This document shows positions 36,792-45,206 of a DNA stretch of 64,000 bases, in pieces. Below the pieces are notes generated by a model, which ran no database searches, had not been told where the DNA came from, and worked only from the letters and a program-made list of their open reading frames with translations. The first letter of the stretch is position 1. Every line of letters begins with the position of its first letter. The translations under genes were made by a program, and so were the position numbers. Origin of the DNA: Vicinamibacterales bacterium (GTDB taxonomy: Bacteria > Acidobacteriota > Vicinamibacteria > Vicinamibacterales > UBA8438); NCBI GenBank assembly GCA_958296065.1, contig CATQHX010000073.1, positions 62,001 through 126,000 on the forward strand, written 5' to 3'.

Positions 36792-38384
36792 CTACTGCTT
36801 GCCGATAGCCGCCCGGCCCTGCCGCAGCACGTACTTCTGGATCTTGCCGGTCGCGGTCTTGGGCAACTGCTCGACGAAGCTGAAGCGGCGCGGCGCCTTG
36901 AAGTGCGCCATGTTGTCGCGGGCGTAAGCCGTCAGCTCCTCGGCGGTGGCCGAAGCCCCGTCGTTGAGCACCACGAAGGCGTGCGGGGTCTCGCCCCAGC
37001 GCTCGTCGGGGACGCCGACGACGGCAATCTCACAGATTGCCGGGTGTCGCATCATCATGCCCTCGACCTCGACCGAGGAGATGTTCTCGCCGCCGCTGAT
37101 GATGACGTCCTTGAACCGATCCCGAATCTCGACGTAGCCGTCCGGGTGGACGACGGCCGCGTCCCCGCTGTGGAACCAGCCGCCCCGCATCGCCGTGGCC
37201 GTCGCCTCCGGGTCGTTGTAGTAGCCGGCGGTGACGACGTTGCCGCGCACCACGATCTCGCCCAGGGTCTGCGCGTCGCGGGGAACCTCGTTGCCGTCGT
37301 CGTCGACGACTCGGAGCTCGCCCGAGGTGATGAGCTCGACCCCTTGCCGCGCCTTGACGGTGGCCCGCTCGTCCGCCGAAAGCTCGCGATGCTCCGGGCG
37401 AGGCTCGCAGACGGTGATGAACGGCGCGGTCTCGGTCAGTCCGTAGACCTGGATCAACTCCCACCCGAACTCGCCCTCGAGCCGCTGGATGGTTGCCGCG
37501 GCCGGAGGCGCCCCGGCGGTCATCACCTTGACCCCGCGCCGGACCTCGCCGCGGGCATCGCCGGATGCGTTGGCCAGCATGATCAGCACGGTCGGGGCAG
37601 CGCACATGTGCGTGACCGACTCGTCGCGCATCAAGAGGAACGCCAGCGCCGGCTCCACGGCTCGCAGGCAGACATGGGCGCCGCCGACCGCCGTCACCAC
37701 CCACGTGAACGTCCAGCCGTTGGCGTGGAACATCGGCAGCGTCCACAGGTACCGCGTCCCGCAGTTCATGGGCCAGTGGACGAGGGTGCCGACCACGTTC
37801 GTCCAGGCGTTGCGGTGGGTGATCATCACGCCCTTGGGGCGTGACGTCGTGCCGCTCGTGTAGTTGATCGTCAGCAGGTCGTTCTCGTCCGCCTCGGCCG
37901 CTTCGAAGACCGGATCCTCGGCTGCCAGCAGCGCCTCGTAGTCTAGCCATCCCTCTCGCGCGCCCTCGAGCGCCACGGCATGCTCGACGCCCGGACACTG
38001 CCCGCGGACGCTCTCGACCGACTCCAGGTAATCGGCGTGCGCGCAGACCACCTTCGCACCGCTGTGGCCGATGATGTAGGCGATCTCGTCCGGGGTCAGC
38101 CGGAAGTTGATGGGCACGAGGACGGCGCCGATCTGCGGCACGGCGTAGAACGATTCGAGCTGCGCGTGCGTGTTGGGCGCGACGTAAGCGACGCGATCGC
38201 CCTTGCGGACGCCCAGTCTCTGCAGGGCGGCCGACCAGCGGTCGCAGCGCTTGAAGAACTCGGCGTAGGTGAGCCGGAGCGAGCCGTCGATCACCGCCTC
38301 GCGATCCGCGTAGAGGCTGCGGGCGCGGCGCTGAAACTCCAGCGGCGTGAGCGGCGTTTCCACGATGGCCCCGGATGATACCAT
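36792..38384 (-). CDS. AMP-dependent acyl-CoA ligase
   Basis: A 530-residue adenylate-forming enzyme that joins a carboxylic acid to CoA through an acyl-AMP. The motifs are complete: the ATP loop YTSGTTSRPKGVMITHRNAW near 175, YGLTETAPF near 310, the GWFHSGDAAVVHPDGYVEIRD signature and the C-terminal catalytic lysine in KTATGKIQKYVLR. Its form fits medium- or long-chain fatty acyl-CoA ligases (DmdB or FadD-like subfamily). No signal peptide is present. It faces the permease gene. Confidence 0.92.
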   Translation of the reverse strand: MVSSGAIVETPLTPLEFQRRARSLYADREAVIDGSLRLTYAEFFKRCDRWSAALQRLGVRKGDRVAYVAPNTHAQLESFYAVPQIGAVLVPINFRLTPDEIAYIIGHSGAKVVCAHADYLESVESVRGQCPGVEHAVALEGAREGWLDYEALLAAEDPVFEAAEADENDLLTINYTSGTTSRPKGVMITHRNAWTNVVGTLVHWPMNCGTRYLWTLPMFHANGWTFTWVVTAVGGAHVCLRAVEPALAFLLMRDESVTHMCAAPTVLIMLANASGDARGEVRRGVKVMTAGAPPAAATIQRLEGEFGWELIQVYGLTETAPFITVCEPRPEHRELSADERATVKARQGVELITSGELRVVDDDGNEVPRDAQTLGEIVVRGNVVTAGYYNDPEATATAMRGGWFHSGDAAVVHPDGYVEIRDRFKDVIISGGENISSVEVEGMMMRHPAICEIAVVGVPDERWGETPHAFVVLNDGASATAEELTAYARDNMAHFKAPRRFSFVEQLPKTATGKIQKYVLRQGRAAIGKQ

Positions 38385-38496
38385 GCAGGGTTGAGCGCCA
38401 CGGCGGCCGTCGGGCAGGGCCGTTCACCGTCCGCGCGGAGTGAAGTCGAGAACGTTCCGGGCCGCGGCCCGCGGGGAACAGATTGCGGAGATTGAC

Positions 38497-39948
38497 ATGA
38501 CGTTCGTTTCATCGCTCGATCCGAAGCCGCTCTGGAGCCACTTCGACACCATCCTGACCATTCCGCGCGCCTCCAAGGACGAGGAGCGGATGCGGCAGCA
38601 CGTCATCGCCGCGGCGTCCGGCGCCGGCTGCGAGCACGCGGTCGACGCCGCCGGCAACGTCGTGGTGCGCAAGCCGGCCCGCGCCGGACATGCAGGGGCG
38701 CCGGTCACCATCCTGCAGTCGCACCTCGACATGGTGCAGGAGAAGAACGCCGACGTCGCCTTCGATTTCAGGACCGACGCCATCGTCCCGCGGCGCGAAG
38801 GCGAACATCTCTACGCCACCGGAACCACGCTGGGCTCGGACAACGGCATCGGCGTTGCGACCATGCTCGCCGTGATGGACTCGACCGACCTGGTCCACGG
38901 CCCGCTGGAGCTGCTGTTCACCATCGACGAGGAGACCGGGCTGACGGGGGCGGCGCAGTTGGACGCCAGCCTCCTGTCCGGACGCCGGCTGATCAACCTC
39001 GACTCCGAAGAGGAGGGCATCCTGTACGTCGGCTGCGCGGGCGGGGGCGACATGCGGCTCGCGCTCGGCGTGACGCCCGGCGCGGCCGGCAGCGGCGACC
39101 GCGCGGCGACGGTAGCCCTCACCGGGCTCAAGGGAGGCCATTCCGGCTGCGACATCCATCTGCAGCGCGGCAACGCGGTCTGCCTGCTGGCCCGCGCACT
39201 CTGGGCGGCGCATGCCCGAACGCCGTTCCGCCTCGCCCGTCTCGAAGGCGGCAGCGCCCACAACGCCATCCCGCGCGAGGCGTTCGCCACCATCGTCGCC
39301 GGAGCGGCCGACATCGACTCGATAGCCTCGGCTGTGCGCGCCGAGTTCGAGGCGTTCCGGGCGGAGTACCGGCCGGCGGACCCGGGCATGACGCTCGCCC
39401 TCGGCGATGCGACCGCCCCGGGTCACGCCTGGGATGCCGATACGACGACGACCGTGCTGCGGCTGATCTCCAGCCTCCCGCACGGCGTCGAGGCGATGAG
39501 CTACGACATCCCCGGCCTGGTGGAGACGAGCAACAACGTCGCCACGGTGAAGGGCGCCAACGGCTCGCTCGTGATCACCACCAGCTCGCGCTCCTCCGTG
39601 GACGCGGAGCTCGACGCGCTGCGCCGCCGCATCCGGGCGACCGGAGAGCTCGCCGGAGCGGACGTCGACGTACGCCCCGCCTACCCGGGCTGGAAGCCGA
39701 ACATGGAGTCGGAGGTGCTGGAGGTCGTCAAGCAGGTCCACGCGCGGGAGCTGGGCTCGGAGCCGGAGGTCGCCGCGATTCACGCGGGACTGGAATGCGG
39801 CATCATCGGCAAGAAGATCCCCGGTATGGACATGATCTCGTTCGGACCGGTGATCGAGGCTCCCCACTCGCCCGACGAGCGGGTCCACATCGGCTCGGTG
39901 GAACGCTTCTACCGGTTGCTGACCGCCACTCTCGCCGAGCTGGCGTAA
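38497..39948 (+). CDS. pepD: Aminoacyl-histidine dipeptidase
   Basis: A 483-residue M20-family peptidase like PepD (Xaa-His dipeptidase), which splits short peptides such as carnosine-like dipeptides in the cytosol. Metal and catalytic sites are seen in LQSHLDMVQEKN, TLGSDNGIGVATMLA, TIDEETGLTGAAQLD and LKGGHSGCDIHLQRGN. PepD proteins have about 485 residues, so it is full length. The ATG at 38497 has GGAG six bases before it and gives the normal N-terminus (SLDPKPLWSHFDTI); an upstream start at 38440 is less likely. Confidence 0.92.
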   Translation: MTFVSSLDPKPLWSHFDTILTIPRASKDEERMRQHVIAAASGAGCEHAVDAAGNVVVRKPARAGHAGAPVTILQSHLDMVQEKNADVAFDFRTDAIVPRREGEHLYATGTTLGSDNGIGVATMLAVMDSTDLVHGPLELLFTIDEETGLTGAAQLDASLLSGRRLINLDSEEEGILYVGCAGGGDMRLALGVTPGAAGSGDRAATVALTGLKGGHSGCDIHLQRGNAVCLLARALWAAHARTPFRLARLEGGSAHNAIPREAFATIVAGAADIDSIASAVRAEFEAFRAEYRPADPGMTLALGDATAPGHAWDADTTTTVLRLISSLPHGVEAMSYDIPGLVETSNNVATVKGANGSLVITTSSRSSVDAELDALRRRIRATGELAGADVDVRPAYPGWKPNMESEVLEVVKQVHARELGSEPEVAAIHAGLECGIIGKKIPGMDMISFGPVIEAPHSPDERVHIGSVERFYRLLTATLAELA

Positions 39949-39949
39949 C

Positions 39950-40960
39950 TCAGGGATTGACGGCTCGCTGCCGCTCGGCGTGGCGAGCCCCGCCGAGGAT
40001 GCCGGTCACGGCTCGGTTCCCTTCGTGGCAGGCGTACTCGTAGAGGTCGTAGCTCATGTCGCGCTTGAGCGGCAGCTCCAGCGTCCATGGCTGCGTGTAG
40101 ACGTTGGGATCCTCGACGCGGACCTCCCAGTCGAGGATGTTCTCGGCCACCCTCGTGAAACGCTCCACGAGCCGCAGGTCCGGGCTGACCGGGACCCCGT
40201 GCATCCGGCCGGAGTTCTGGTTCGGGGTGATCCAGCCCTTCTCGGTGAAGTTCCGGGTCTCGACGACCAGGGTCTCCCCCTCCCACCGCCCGCGCGCGTC
40301 GCCCATCCACTGGGCAATCTTCGAGTCGACGAAGGGCCGGTCGTCCAGCGGGATGATCCGCGGCTCGCGCACCATCTCGTACAGGATGACGACGTACCCC
40401 GGGGTCTGGAAGATGTGGTTGCCGGTGTTGTAGGTGTTGGGAATCATCGACCCCGGGACGCCGCGAGTGATGCAGCGGCTGTAGGGGCTCATGTTCTCGT
40501 GCGAGTCCGTGCGGTTGGCCACTAGCCACTCGGCCCGCGCCTCGGCCTCCGGCCGCGTCGGCACCCGTCCGGTGGGCGGGTCGGCGATCATCGACGTCCG
40601 CCGGGTGTAGACGACGGTCTCGCGGGGATCGCTCCAGAACCAGTTGTAACCGCGGTCCAGGTTCCCGGCCGAGGTGGTCCGCGTGCTGCCGGGCGCGTTG
40701 TCGCGCTCGCGCATCTCGCGGCTGCGACTCTCGATTGCGGCTGCCGCCTCCTCGGTGTAGAACTCCTGGTCGCCCAGCCGCGCCGGCCGTTCGAGCGGAG
40801 TCAGCGTGTCGTTGGTCCAGATACCGGAAATGTCCGGCTGGCCGTCCACGGTGCGCGGCGCGCGGTAGCCCGGATCGGGCGCGACATGCGTCTGTCCGGC
40901 TGCGTCATGCGCCGCCGTCACCGCCAGGAACGCCACCGCACCCGTCGCTGCAATCGTCAT
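39950..40960 (-). CDS. Secreted protein of an unnamed family, paralogue 4 of 4
   Basis: A 336-residue member of the same unnamed family as the three genes at 9-15 kb. A signal peptide ends near residue 22 (HDAAGQ). It has PDISGIWTNDTLTPLERPAR, RRTSMIADPPTGRVPTRP, RCITRGVPGSMIPNTYNT, GYVVILYEMVREPRIIPLDD, GETLVVETRNFTEKGW, LVERFTRVAENILDWEVR and YEYACHEGNRAVTGILGG. It is the most divergent of the four (GFNAGPP is replaced by RGVPGSM). A few in-frame codons upstream, including a GTG at 40969, could extend it. Its stop lies one base from that of pepD. Confidence 0.78.
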   Translation of the reverse strand: MTIAATGAVAFLAVTAAHDAAGQTHVAPDPGYRAPRTVDGQPDISGIWTNDTLTPLERPARLGDQEFYTEEAAAAIESRSREMRERDNAPGSTRTTSAGNLDRGYNWFWSDPRETVVYTRRTSMIADPPTGRVPTRPEAEARAEWLVANRTDSHENMSPYSRCITRGVPGSMIPNTYNTGNHIFQTPGYVVILYEMVREPRIIPLDDRPFVDSKIAQWMGDARGRWEGETLVVETRNFTEKGWITPNQNSGRMHGVPVSPDLRLVERFTRVAENILDWEVRVEDPNVYTQPWTLELPLKRDMSYDLYEYACHEGNRAVTGILGGARHAERQRAVNP

Positions 40961-40992
40961 CCGAATCACTCTCGACACTCCCCTTGCCGTCG

Positions 40993-41211
40993 CGCAAACT
41001 CCTGGCGCCCCAAGACGCCTCGCTGGCTCGGCGTTTCGGCCCATCCCCCGCCCCACGAGTCTGCGCCGCATAACTCACTCCGTTGCGTTTCTGCGGCGCA
41101 AACTCCTAGCGCCCCGAAACGCCTCGCGGGCTCGGCGTTGCGGCCCATCCCCCCCGCTCCAGAAGTCTGCGCCGCAGAACTTCACTTCGTTGCGTTTCTG
41201 CGGCGCAGACT
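40993..41211. repeat. Direct repeats of about 105 bases with a 16-base inverted repeat
   Basis: Two similar units start at 40993 and 41097, and a third begins at 41204 where it runs into the toxin gene end. Each has the order CGCA(A/G)ACTCCT, a GC-rich middle with GGCTCGGCGTT, and TCTGCGCCGCA. In the second unit, 41164-41179 and 41196-41211 are perfect 16-base inverted arms (AGTCTGCGCCGCAGAA) around a 16-base loop. This resembles REP/BIME-type intergenic elements. Related pieces occur at 5949, 29628 and 63108. Confidence 0.75.
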
Positions 41212-41212
41212 C

Positions 41213-41656
41213 CTAGCCGGATTCGTCGCCGGCCGCTCCCAGCACTACAGTGCCGGATTCACGCGCCACCACCGCCAACCGCACGTCGTACACCACGAAC
41301 GGCACTTCGTGCCCCAGCTTCTCCTGCAGATGGTAGCAACTGGCGAGCTGGATCGCGTCGGACGCACGCAACGCGCATGCGTTCAGCAGAGTGCGTGCGC
41401 GGGACGTCACTGCCGGCACGACTTCAACAACCAGGAACGACGCGAAGTCTCGATCCAGTGCCGCAAGCGCCGCATCGCGCTCCGAAGTCTCGCAGTCGCC
41501 GGCTCGCGCCCGGCGTGCAAGCGCGGACGCGACCTCCACTTGCGACAACCGGCTGACGGCCGCGGTACCCGACGCCAGCCAGCCTTCGACAGCGTCGCTC
41601 CAGGGCTCGCGTACGTACTGCTTCGCCAGGGCGCTGGCATCGAAGAACCGGATCAG
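41213..41656 (-). CDS. vapC: PIN domain toxin with a probable CTG start
   Basis: A 147-residue PIN toxin if started at CTG 41656. It reads IRFFDASALAKQYVREPWSD, with the first catalytic Asp in FFDASAL, then a Glu in SQVEVASAL, an Asp in ASDAIQLASC and VVYDVRL near the end. No ATG, GTG or TTG exists before the first Asp; the first standard start (TTG at 41548) would remove it. The CTG overlaps the antitoxin TGA as CTGA, the same geometry as the usual ATGA, and a GGGAGG lies seven bases before it. It should cut RNA when free of its antitoxin. Confidence 0.78.
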   Translation of the reverse strand: MIRFFDASALAKQYVREPWSDAVEGWLASGTAAVSRLSQVEVASALARRARAGDCETSERDAALAALDRDFASFLVVEVVPAVTSRARTLLNACALRASDAIQLASCYHLQEKLGHEVPFVVYDVRLAVVARESGTVVLGAAGDESG

Positions 41657-41946
41657 AATCGATCCTCCCGGTCCTCGATGATGGTCTCGGAGAGGGGACG
41701 CCCCCGCATCACAACGGGCTTGTGCACGCGTGACAGGGGCTTTCCGGTGCCGGTCACGACACCTTCCGCGCGCAAACGATCCAGACGCGCCTCGAGGGTC
41801 TGTCCGGCCATGTCGACCGGGGTGACCGTGGCGACCGGACGGCCCCGGTCCGTGATCGTCAGCGTCCGTCCCCGACGGACCTGCCGGAGATAGGTGCCGA
41901 GACGCGTCTTGAACTCCCGGGCGCCGACGGCGAGGGGCTCAGGCAT
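41653..41946 (-). CDS. Phd/YefM-type antitoxin
   Basis: A 97-residue antitoxin with the Phd/YefM DNA-binding start AVGAREFKTRLGTYLRQVRR and TITDRGRPVATVTPV, followed by a Arg-rich toxin-binding tail. It lies upstream of and overlaps the PIN toxin. The ATG at 41946 gives the typical N-terminus; a start at 41982 is possible. The complex probably represses this operon. Confidence 0.85.
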   Translation of the reverse strand: MPEPLAVGAREFKTRLGTYLRQVRRGRTLTITDRGRPVATVTPVDMAGQTLEARLDRLRAEGVVTGTGKPLSRVHKPVVMRGRPLSETIIEDREDRF

Positions 41947-42062
41947 GTGGTCATTGTGACTACATGAAGGCGGCGTCGTCAATTCGGCGGGTCATGATCG
42001 CCAGCCTCTCGCGTCGCCCCCGGGACGGGACCGGGGAATTCGACCGCACGACTTCCGGGGTG

Positions 42063-42647
42063 TCACTCCACCGGGTTGCCGCGGGGATCTCTCAGCGTCC
42101 GATACCCGTCCGCGCGGTCGCGAGCCACGTGAGCGTCCCGGTAGAAGCCGGCCGTGTCGAGGGTGATCGTCACCTCTTCGGAGCCGGCGTTCTCCCAGTA
42201 CCAGCCGTGCACGCCGGTGAAGGGGGCGACGTAGCTGCCGTGCGCCACGTCGTTCTCCTGCGCGTCGAAGCTCTCGGCGTAGCCGGGCGGGGCCCCGTCG
42301 GGCGCGCTGTGGAAGTTGTATTCGAGCGGTCCGGTGGCGGTCCAGGAATAGACCATCGTGCCGCCCTCCTGGATCCGGTACGTGTACTCCACCCACTCTC
42401 CGGGTCCCACCGGGAGCTCGTAGGCGTCGATCCGGTACTCGTCCTCCTCCGCCGTGATCGCGACGACCTGCGCGAGCGCGAGCAGGCCGAACAGCTCTCC
42501 GGTGCCGATCGGATCGACGCCGCGCTCGGCCGGCAGCACGGCCCCGACGAAGACCAGGGCCGCCACGAGCAGCGAAGCGAGGGCAGCGATGCCGAGCCTC
42601 TTGATCGAGGTCCGCGGGGCCGTCGGCGAGGGAACCGGTTCAGCCAT
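42063..42647 (-). CDS. Membrane-anchored protein downstream of hupE
   Basis: A 194-residue protein with one N-terminal membrane segment (about 20-40, LGIAALASLLVAALVFVGAV) and an outer domain rich in aromatic residues (GEWVEYTYRIQEGGTMVYSW, FHSAPDGAPPGYAESFDAQE, GVHGWYWENAGSEEVTITLD). The outer part looks like a small beta-sandwich. It starts where the HupE-like gene ends (TGATG overlap), so the two are co-translated and probably act together. This pairing with HupE-type proteins suggests a transport helper. No family name is known to me. Confidence 0.72.
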   Translation of the reverse strand: MAEPVPSPTAPRTSIKRLGIAALASLLVAALVFVGAVLPAERGVDPIGTGELFGLLALAQVVAITAEEDEYRIDAYELPVGPGEWVEYTYRIQEGGTMVYSWTATGPLEYNFHSAPDGAPPGYAESFDAQENDVAHGSYVAPFTGVHGWYWENAGSEEVTITLDTAGFYRDAHVARDRADGYRTLRDPRGNPVE

Positions 42648-43345
42648 CAGGGATAGAAGAAGTAGCCGAAGATCTGCTGCGCGGTCAGCAGGAACCCGCC
42701 GCCCATCAGGGCCGCGTTGGTCACGAACGCGTGGCGGAAGAAGCTCGGCCGCATCCGCCACACGGTGATGCCGATGAGCACGGCGCTGAGCGCCAGGACC
42801 TGTCCGATCTCGACGCCGACGTTGAAGCTGAGGATGTTGGCGACCAGTCCGTTGTCGGTGACGGTGAATTCCTGCAGCTTGGTGGCGAGTCCCAGCCCGT
42901 GAAAGAGCCCGAAAATCAGCACCGCGGCCTTCGTGTTCGGACGGACGTTGAACACGCGCTCGAAACCGCCCATGTTCTCGAACGCCTTGTAGCAGACCGA
43001 CAGGCCGATGATGGCGTCGATGAGGTAGGCGTTCACCTCGAGCCCGCCCAGCACGCCGAGCAGCAGCGTGATGCTGTGCCCCAGCGTGAACAGGCTGACG
43101 TAGAGGACCACGTCCCGCAGCCGGTAGAGAAAGAAGATGACGCCGACCAGGAACAGCAGGTGGTCGGAACCGGTGACCATGTGCTTCGCGCCGAGGTACA
43201 TGAACGGCGCGGGCGCCGGCCCGTCGACTCCCTGGACGAACGCGGCGTTCTGCGTGTCCATCGGGTGACCTGCGGCGGTCTCCGGCAGCAGGATCGGCGC
43301 CAGCAGGAGCACGGTGGCAACGGTGAGGCGCATGCAACGCGTCAT
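42647..43345 (-). CDS. HupE/UreJ-like membrane protein
   Basis: A 232-residue integral membrane protein with a signal-like start and about six helices. HupE/UreJ marks are MYLGAKHMVTGSDHLLFLVG, YVSLFTLGHSITLLLGVLGG, IDAIIGLSVCYKAFENMGGF and LIFGLFHGLGLATKLQ, with the conserved His in GSDHLLF and LFHGLG. Such proteins are nickel permeases in some bacteria, but many lie far from nickel enzymes, as here. An N-terminal His (AAGHPMD) follows the signal peptide and could bind metal. Confidence 0.85.
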   Translation of the reverse strand: MTRCMRLTVATVLLLAPILLPETAAGHPMDTQNAAFVQGVDGPAPAPFMYLGAKHMVTGSDHLLFLVGVIFFLYRLRDVVLYVSLFTLGHSITLLLGVLGGLEVNAYLIDAIIGLSVCYKAFENMGGFERVFNVRPNTKAAVLIFGLFHGLGLATKLQEFTVTDNGLVANILSFNVGVEIGQVLALSAVLIGITVWRMRPSFFRHAFVTNAALMGGGFLLTAQQIFGYFFYP

Positions 43346-43486
43346 GTCGTGAAGGATAAGGCCCGGGGCCGTACATGGCAACGGGTCGAGCGCCGGCGAT
43401 CGGCGCTCGACCCGTCCGGAAACCAACGTGATCGGTGACCGGCAGAAGGCGGCGCACACCGCCCCGCCGCGCCGGCCCCGATGCGG

Positions 43487-44344
43487 CTACTGCTCGTTCG
43501 TCGCCCGCCCGCCCTTCGGACCGATCGTGTTGCGCAGCACGCCGACGTTCTCGAGCTCGATCTCGACGACGTCGCCCGGCTGCATGGCCGAGGTCGCCCC
43601 CGGCGTGCCGGTGAAGATCATGTCGCCCGCCTCCAGCGTCACGTAGCGGCTGACGTAGCTCACCAGGTAGGAGGAATCGAACAGCAGGTCGCGCGTCCGC
43701 TGCGACTGCATGACCTCGCCGTTGACCCGCGTCTGGAGCAGCAGGTCGTTGTAGTCGACGCCGCGCGCCATGACCGGCCCGACCGGCCCGAACGTGTCGG
43801 CGCCCTTGGCGCGGAACCACTGCAGGTCGTTGCTCTGCCACACGCGCTCGCTGATGTCGTTGCCCGGCGCGACGGCGAATATGTGGTCGGGCGCGTTCTC
43901 CACCGAGACGTTGCGCGTCACCTTCCCGATGATCAGCACCATCTCGCCTTCGAAGTGCAGGTTGGTGGCGTCCTGGTAGTAGGTGATCTCCGCCTCGTGA
44001 CCGATCAGCGACGTGGCGTGCTTGTCGAACAGGCCGGGATACTCCGCCGGCGTGGCCCCGCCGAGGTGGCTGCGATAGTTCAGTCCGGCCGCCACGACCT
44101 TCTTCGGCTCGCTCGGCGGCAGCAGGGTGACGTCGCCCAGGGCCACGGTGGCGCCGGTCCGCTCGGGCGAATCGAAGACGCTGCCGCTGAGCTGGTGGAT
44201 CGTCTCCCCTTCGAGGACGCCGTACGAGGCCGCCCCGTCGTGCTCGTAGCGCACGTACCTGGTCACGTCCTGTGCGAACGCCGACGCACCGACGGCCAGC
44301 ACCGCCACGGTCACGACCGCCGACACGAAATGCATGCGCTTCAT
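43487..44344 (-). CDS. Exported fumarylacetoacetate hydrolase family protein
   Basis: A 285-residue FAH-family protein with a signal peptide (to about 25, ASAFAQ). The fold marks are VVAAGLNYRSHLGGATPAEY near 83, HFEGEMVLIIGKVTRNVS with metal-ligand acids, FAVAPGNDISERVWQ and GDMIFTGTPGATSAMQPGD. The family splits C-C bonds or hydrates in aromatic-ring breakdown, normally in the cytosol. An exported copy fits the secreted oxidative enzymes of this window. A GAGGAGGA site precedes the ATG. The substrate is unknown. Confidence 0.87.
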   Translation of the reverse strand: MKRMHFVSAVVTVAVLAVGASAFAQDVTRYVRYEHDGAASYGVLEGETIHQLSGSVFDSPERTGATVALGDVTLLPPSEPKKVVAAGLNYRSHLGGATPAEYPGLFDKHATSLIGHEAEITYYQDATNLHFEGEMVLIIGKVTRNVSVENAPDHIFAVAPGNDISERVWQSNDLQWFRAKGADTFGPVGPVMARGVDYNDLLLQTRVNGEVMQSQRTRDLLFDSSYLVSYVSRYVTLEAGDMIFTGTPGATSAMQPGDVVEIELENVGVLRNTIGPKGGRATNEQ

Positions 44345-44393
44345 TGCCCTTCCTCCTCTGGAACTCGCTGTGGAACGTCGTGACCGGGACCGG

Positions 44394-45020
44394 TCACGCG
44401 CCGGGAATATAACACCCCACGGCCCTCGTCTCCGAAAACGCGACCGTGTCTCCGGCGACGATTCGGCCGAGCCTGTCGTGCAGGTCGCGGATTCGAGGCG
44501 CCCGGCGCGCCACGCCGAAGGAAACGTACCGATCGTCGATCCGTCCGCGGTAGATCAAGCGCCGGTCGGCGTCGAACACCGCCACCTCCGGCGTTACGGT
44601 GGCTCCGGCCCGCGCCACCAGCGCGCCGTCCACGTCCCGCAGCGCCCCGAACGGATAGCCGAACGAGGATCGGTGCTCCCGCAACTCGTCCACGGGCCGC
44701 TCGGCGTCGACGTAGACCAGCCAGAATCGAACCATCCCGGCGAACTCATCGTGCAGCCGCCGAATCTCCGGCGCGTAGCGGTTGGATATCGGACAGTCGG
44801 TCATCACGAACAGCAGGACGGTTGCCGCCACGTCCTCGCCGGGGGCGAGCGGCGCGATCCGCGTGCCATCGAGTCCGGGCACGGTCACGCGGTCGGTGGG
44901 CACGACCGGACGCGGTTCGGCCCGGCTCGACGGGACCGCCGCAAGCCCGGCGACCGCCGCGCACGTCACCGCCGCGGCGAACGCGGCACGAACGGACTGC
45001 CGCAGGATTTCATGCGCCAT
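44394..45020 (-). CDS. Exported redoxin (thioredoxin-fold) protein
   Basis: A 208-residue protein with a signal peptide (to about 36) and a thioredoxin-like core. The core holds VLLFVMTDCPISNRYAPEIR with a CPxS redox site, FWLVYVDAERPVDELREHRS, TPEVAVFDADRRLIYRGRID and the tail ETRAVGCYIPG. The lone active-site Cys with a second Cys in GCYIP is typical of a branch found beside secreted cytochrome and quinoprotein genes. It probably acts in periplasmic thiol or metal handling. The next upstream gene, an aminotransferase, is divergent. Confidence 0.82.
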   Translation of the reverse strand: MAHEILRQSVRAAFAAAVTCAAVAGLAAVPSSRAEPRPVVPTDRVTVPGLDGTRIAPLAPGEDVAATVLLFVMTDCPISNRYAPEIRRLHDEFAGMVRFWLVYVDAERPVDELREHRSSFGYPFGALRDVDGALVARAGATVTPEVAVFDADRRLIYRGRIDDRYVSFGVARRAPRIRDLHDRLGRIVAGDTVAFSETRAVGCYIPGA

Positions 45021-45206
45021 ACCGATCCCGTAGCCTAGCACGGCCGCATGTTATCCTGCCCTGCCGGGGGCTCACCGGCGGCGACGCGGCGCGCGGTCCC
45101 GCGCCAGCCATGCGACGGGCGGGACGCCGGCCCCATGAGCGGCAGGTCCTCGCGGAACGGGCGTCGTCGCCCGCGGGAATCTCTCGCGGCGCGACTCGAG
45201 CAAACC

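Noticed and set aside
40993-41211. Direct repeats as ends of an insertion sequence
   Set aside because: No transposase or target duplication lies between or beside the units.
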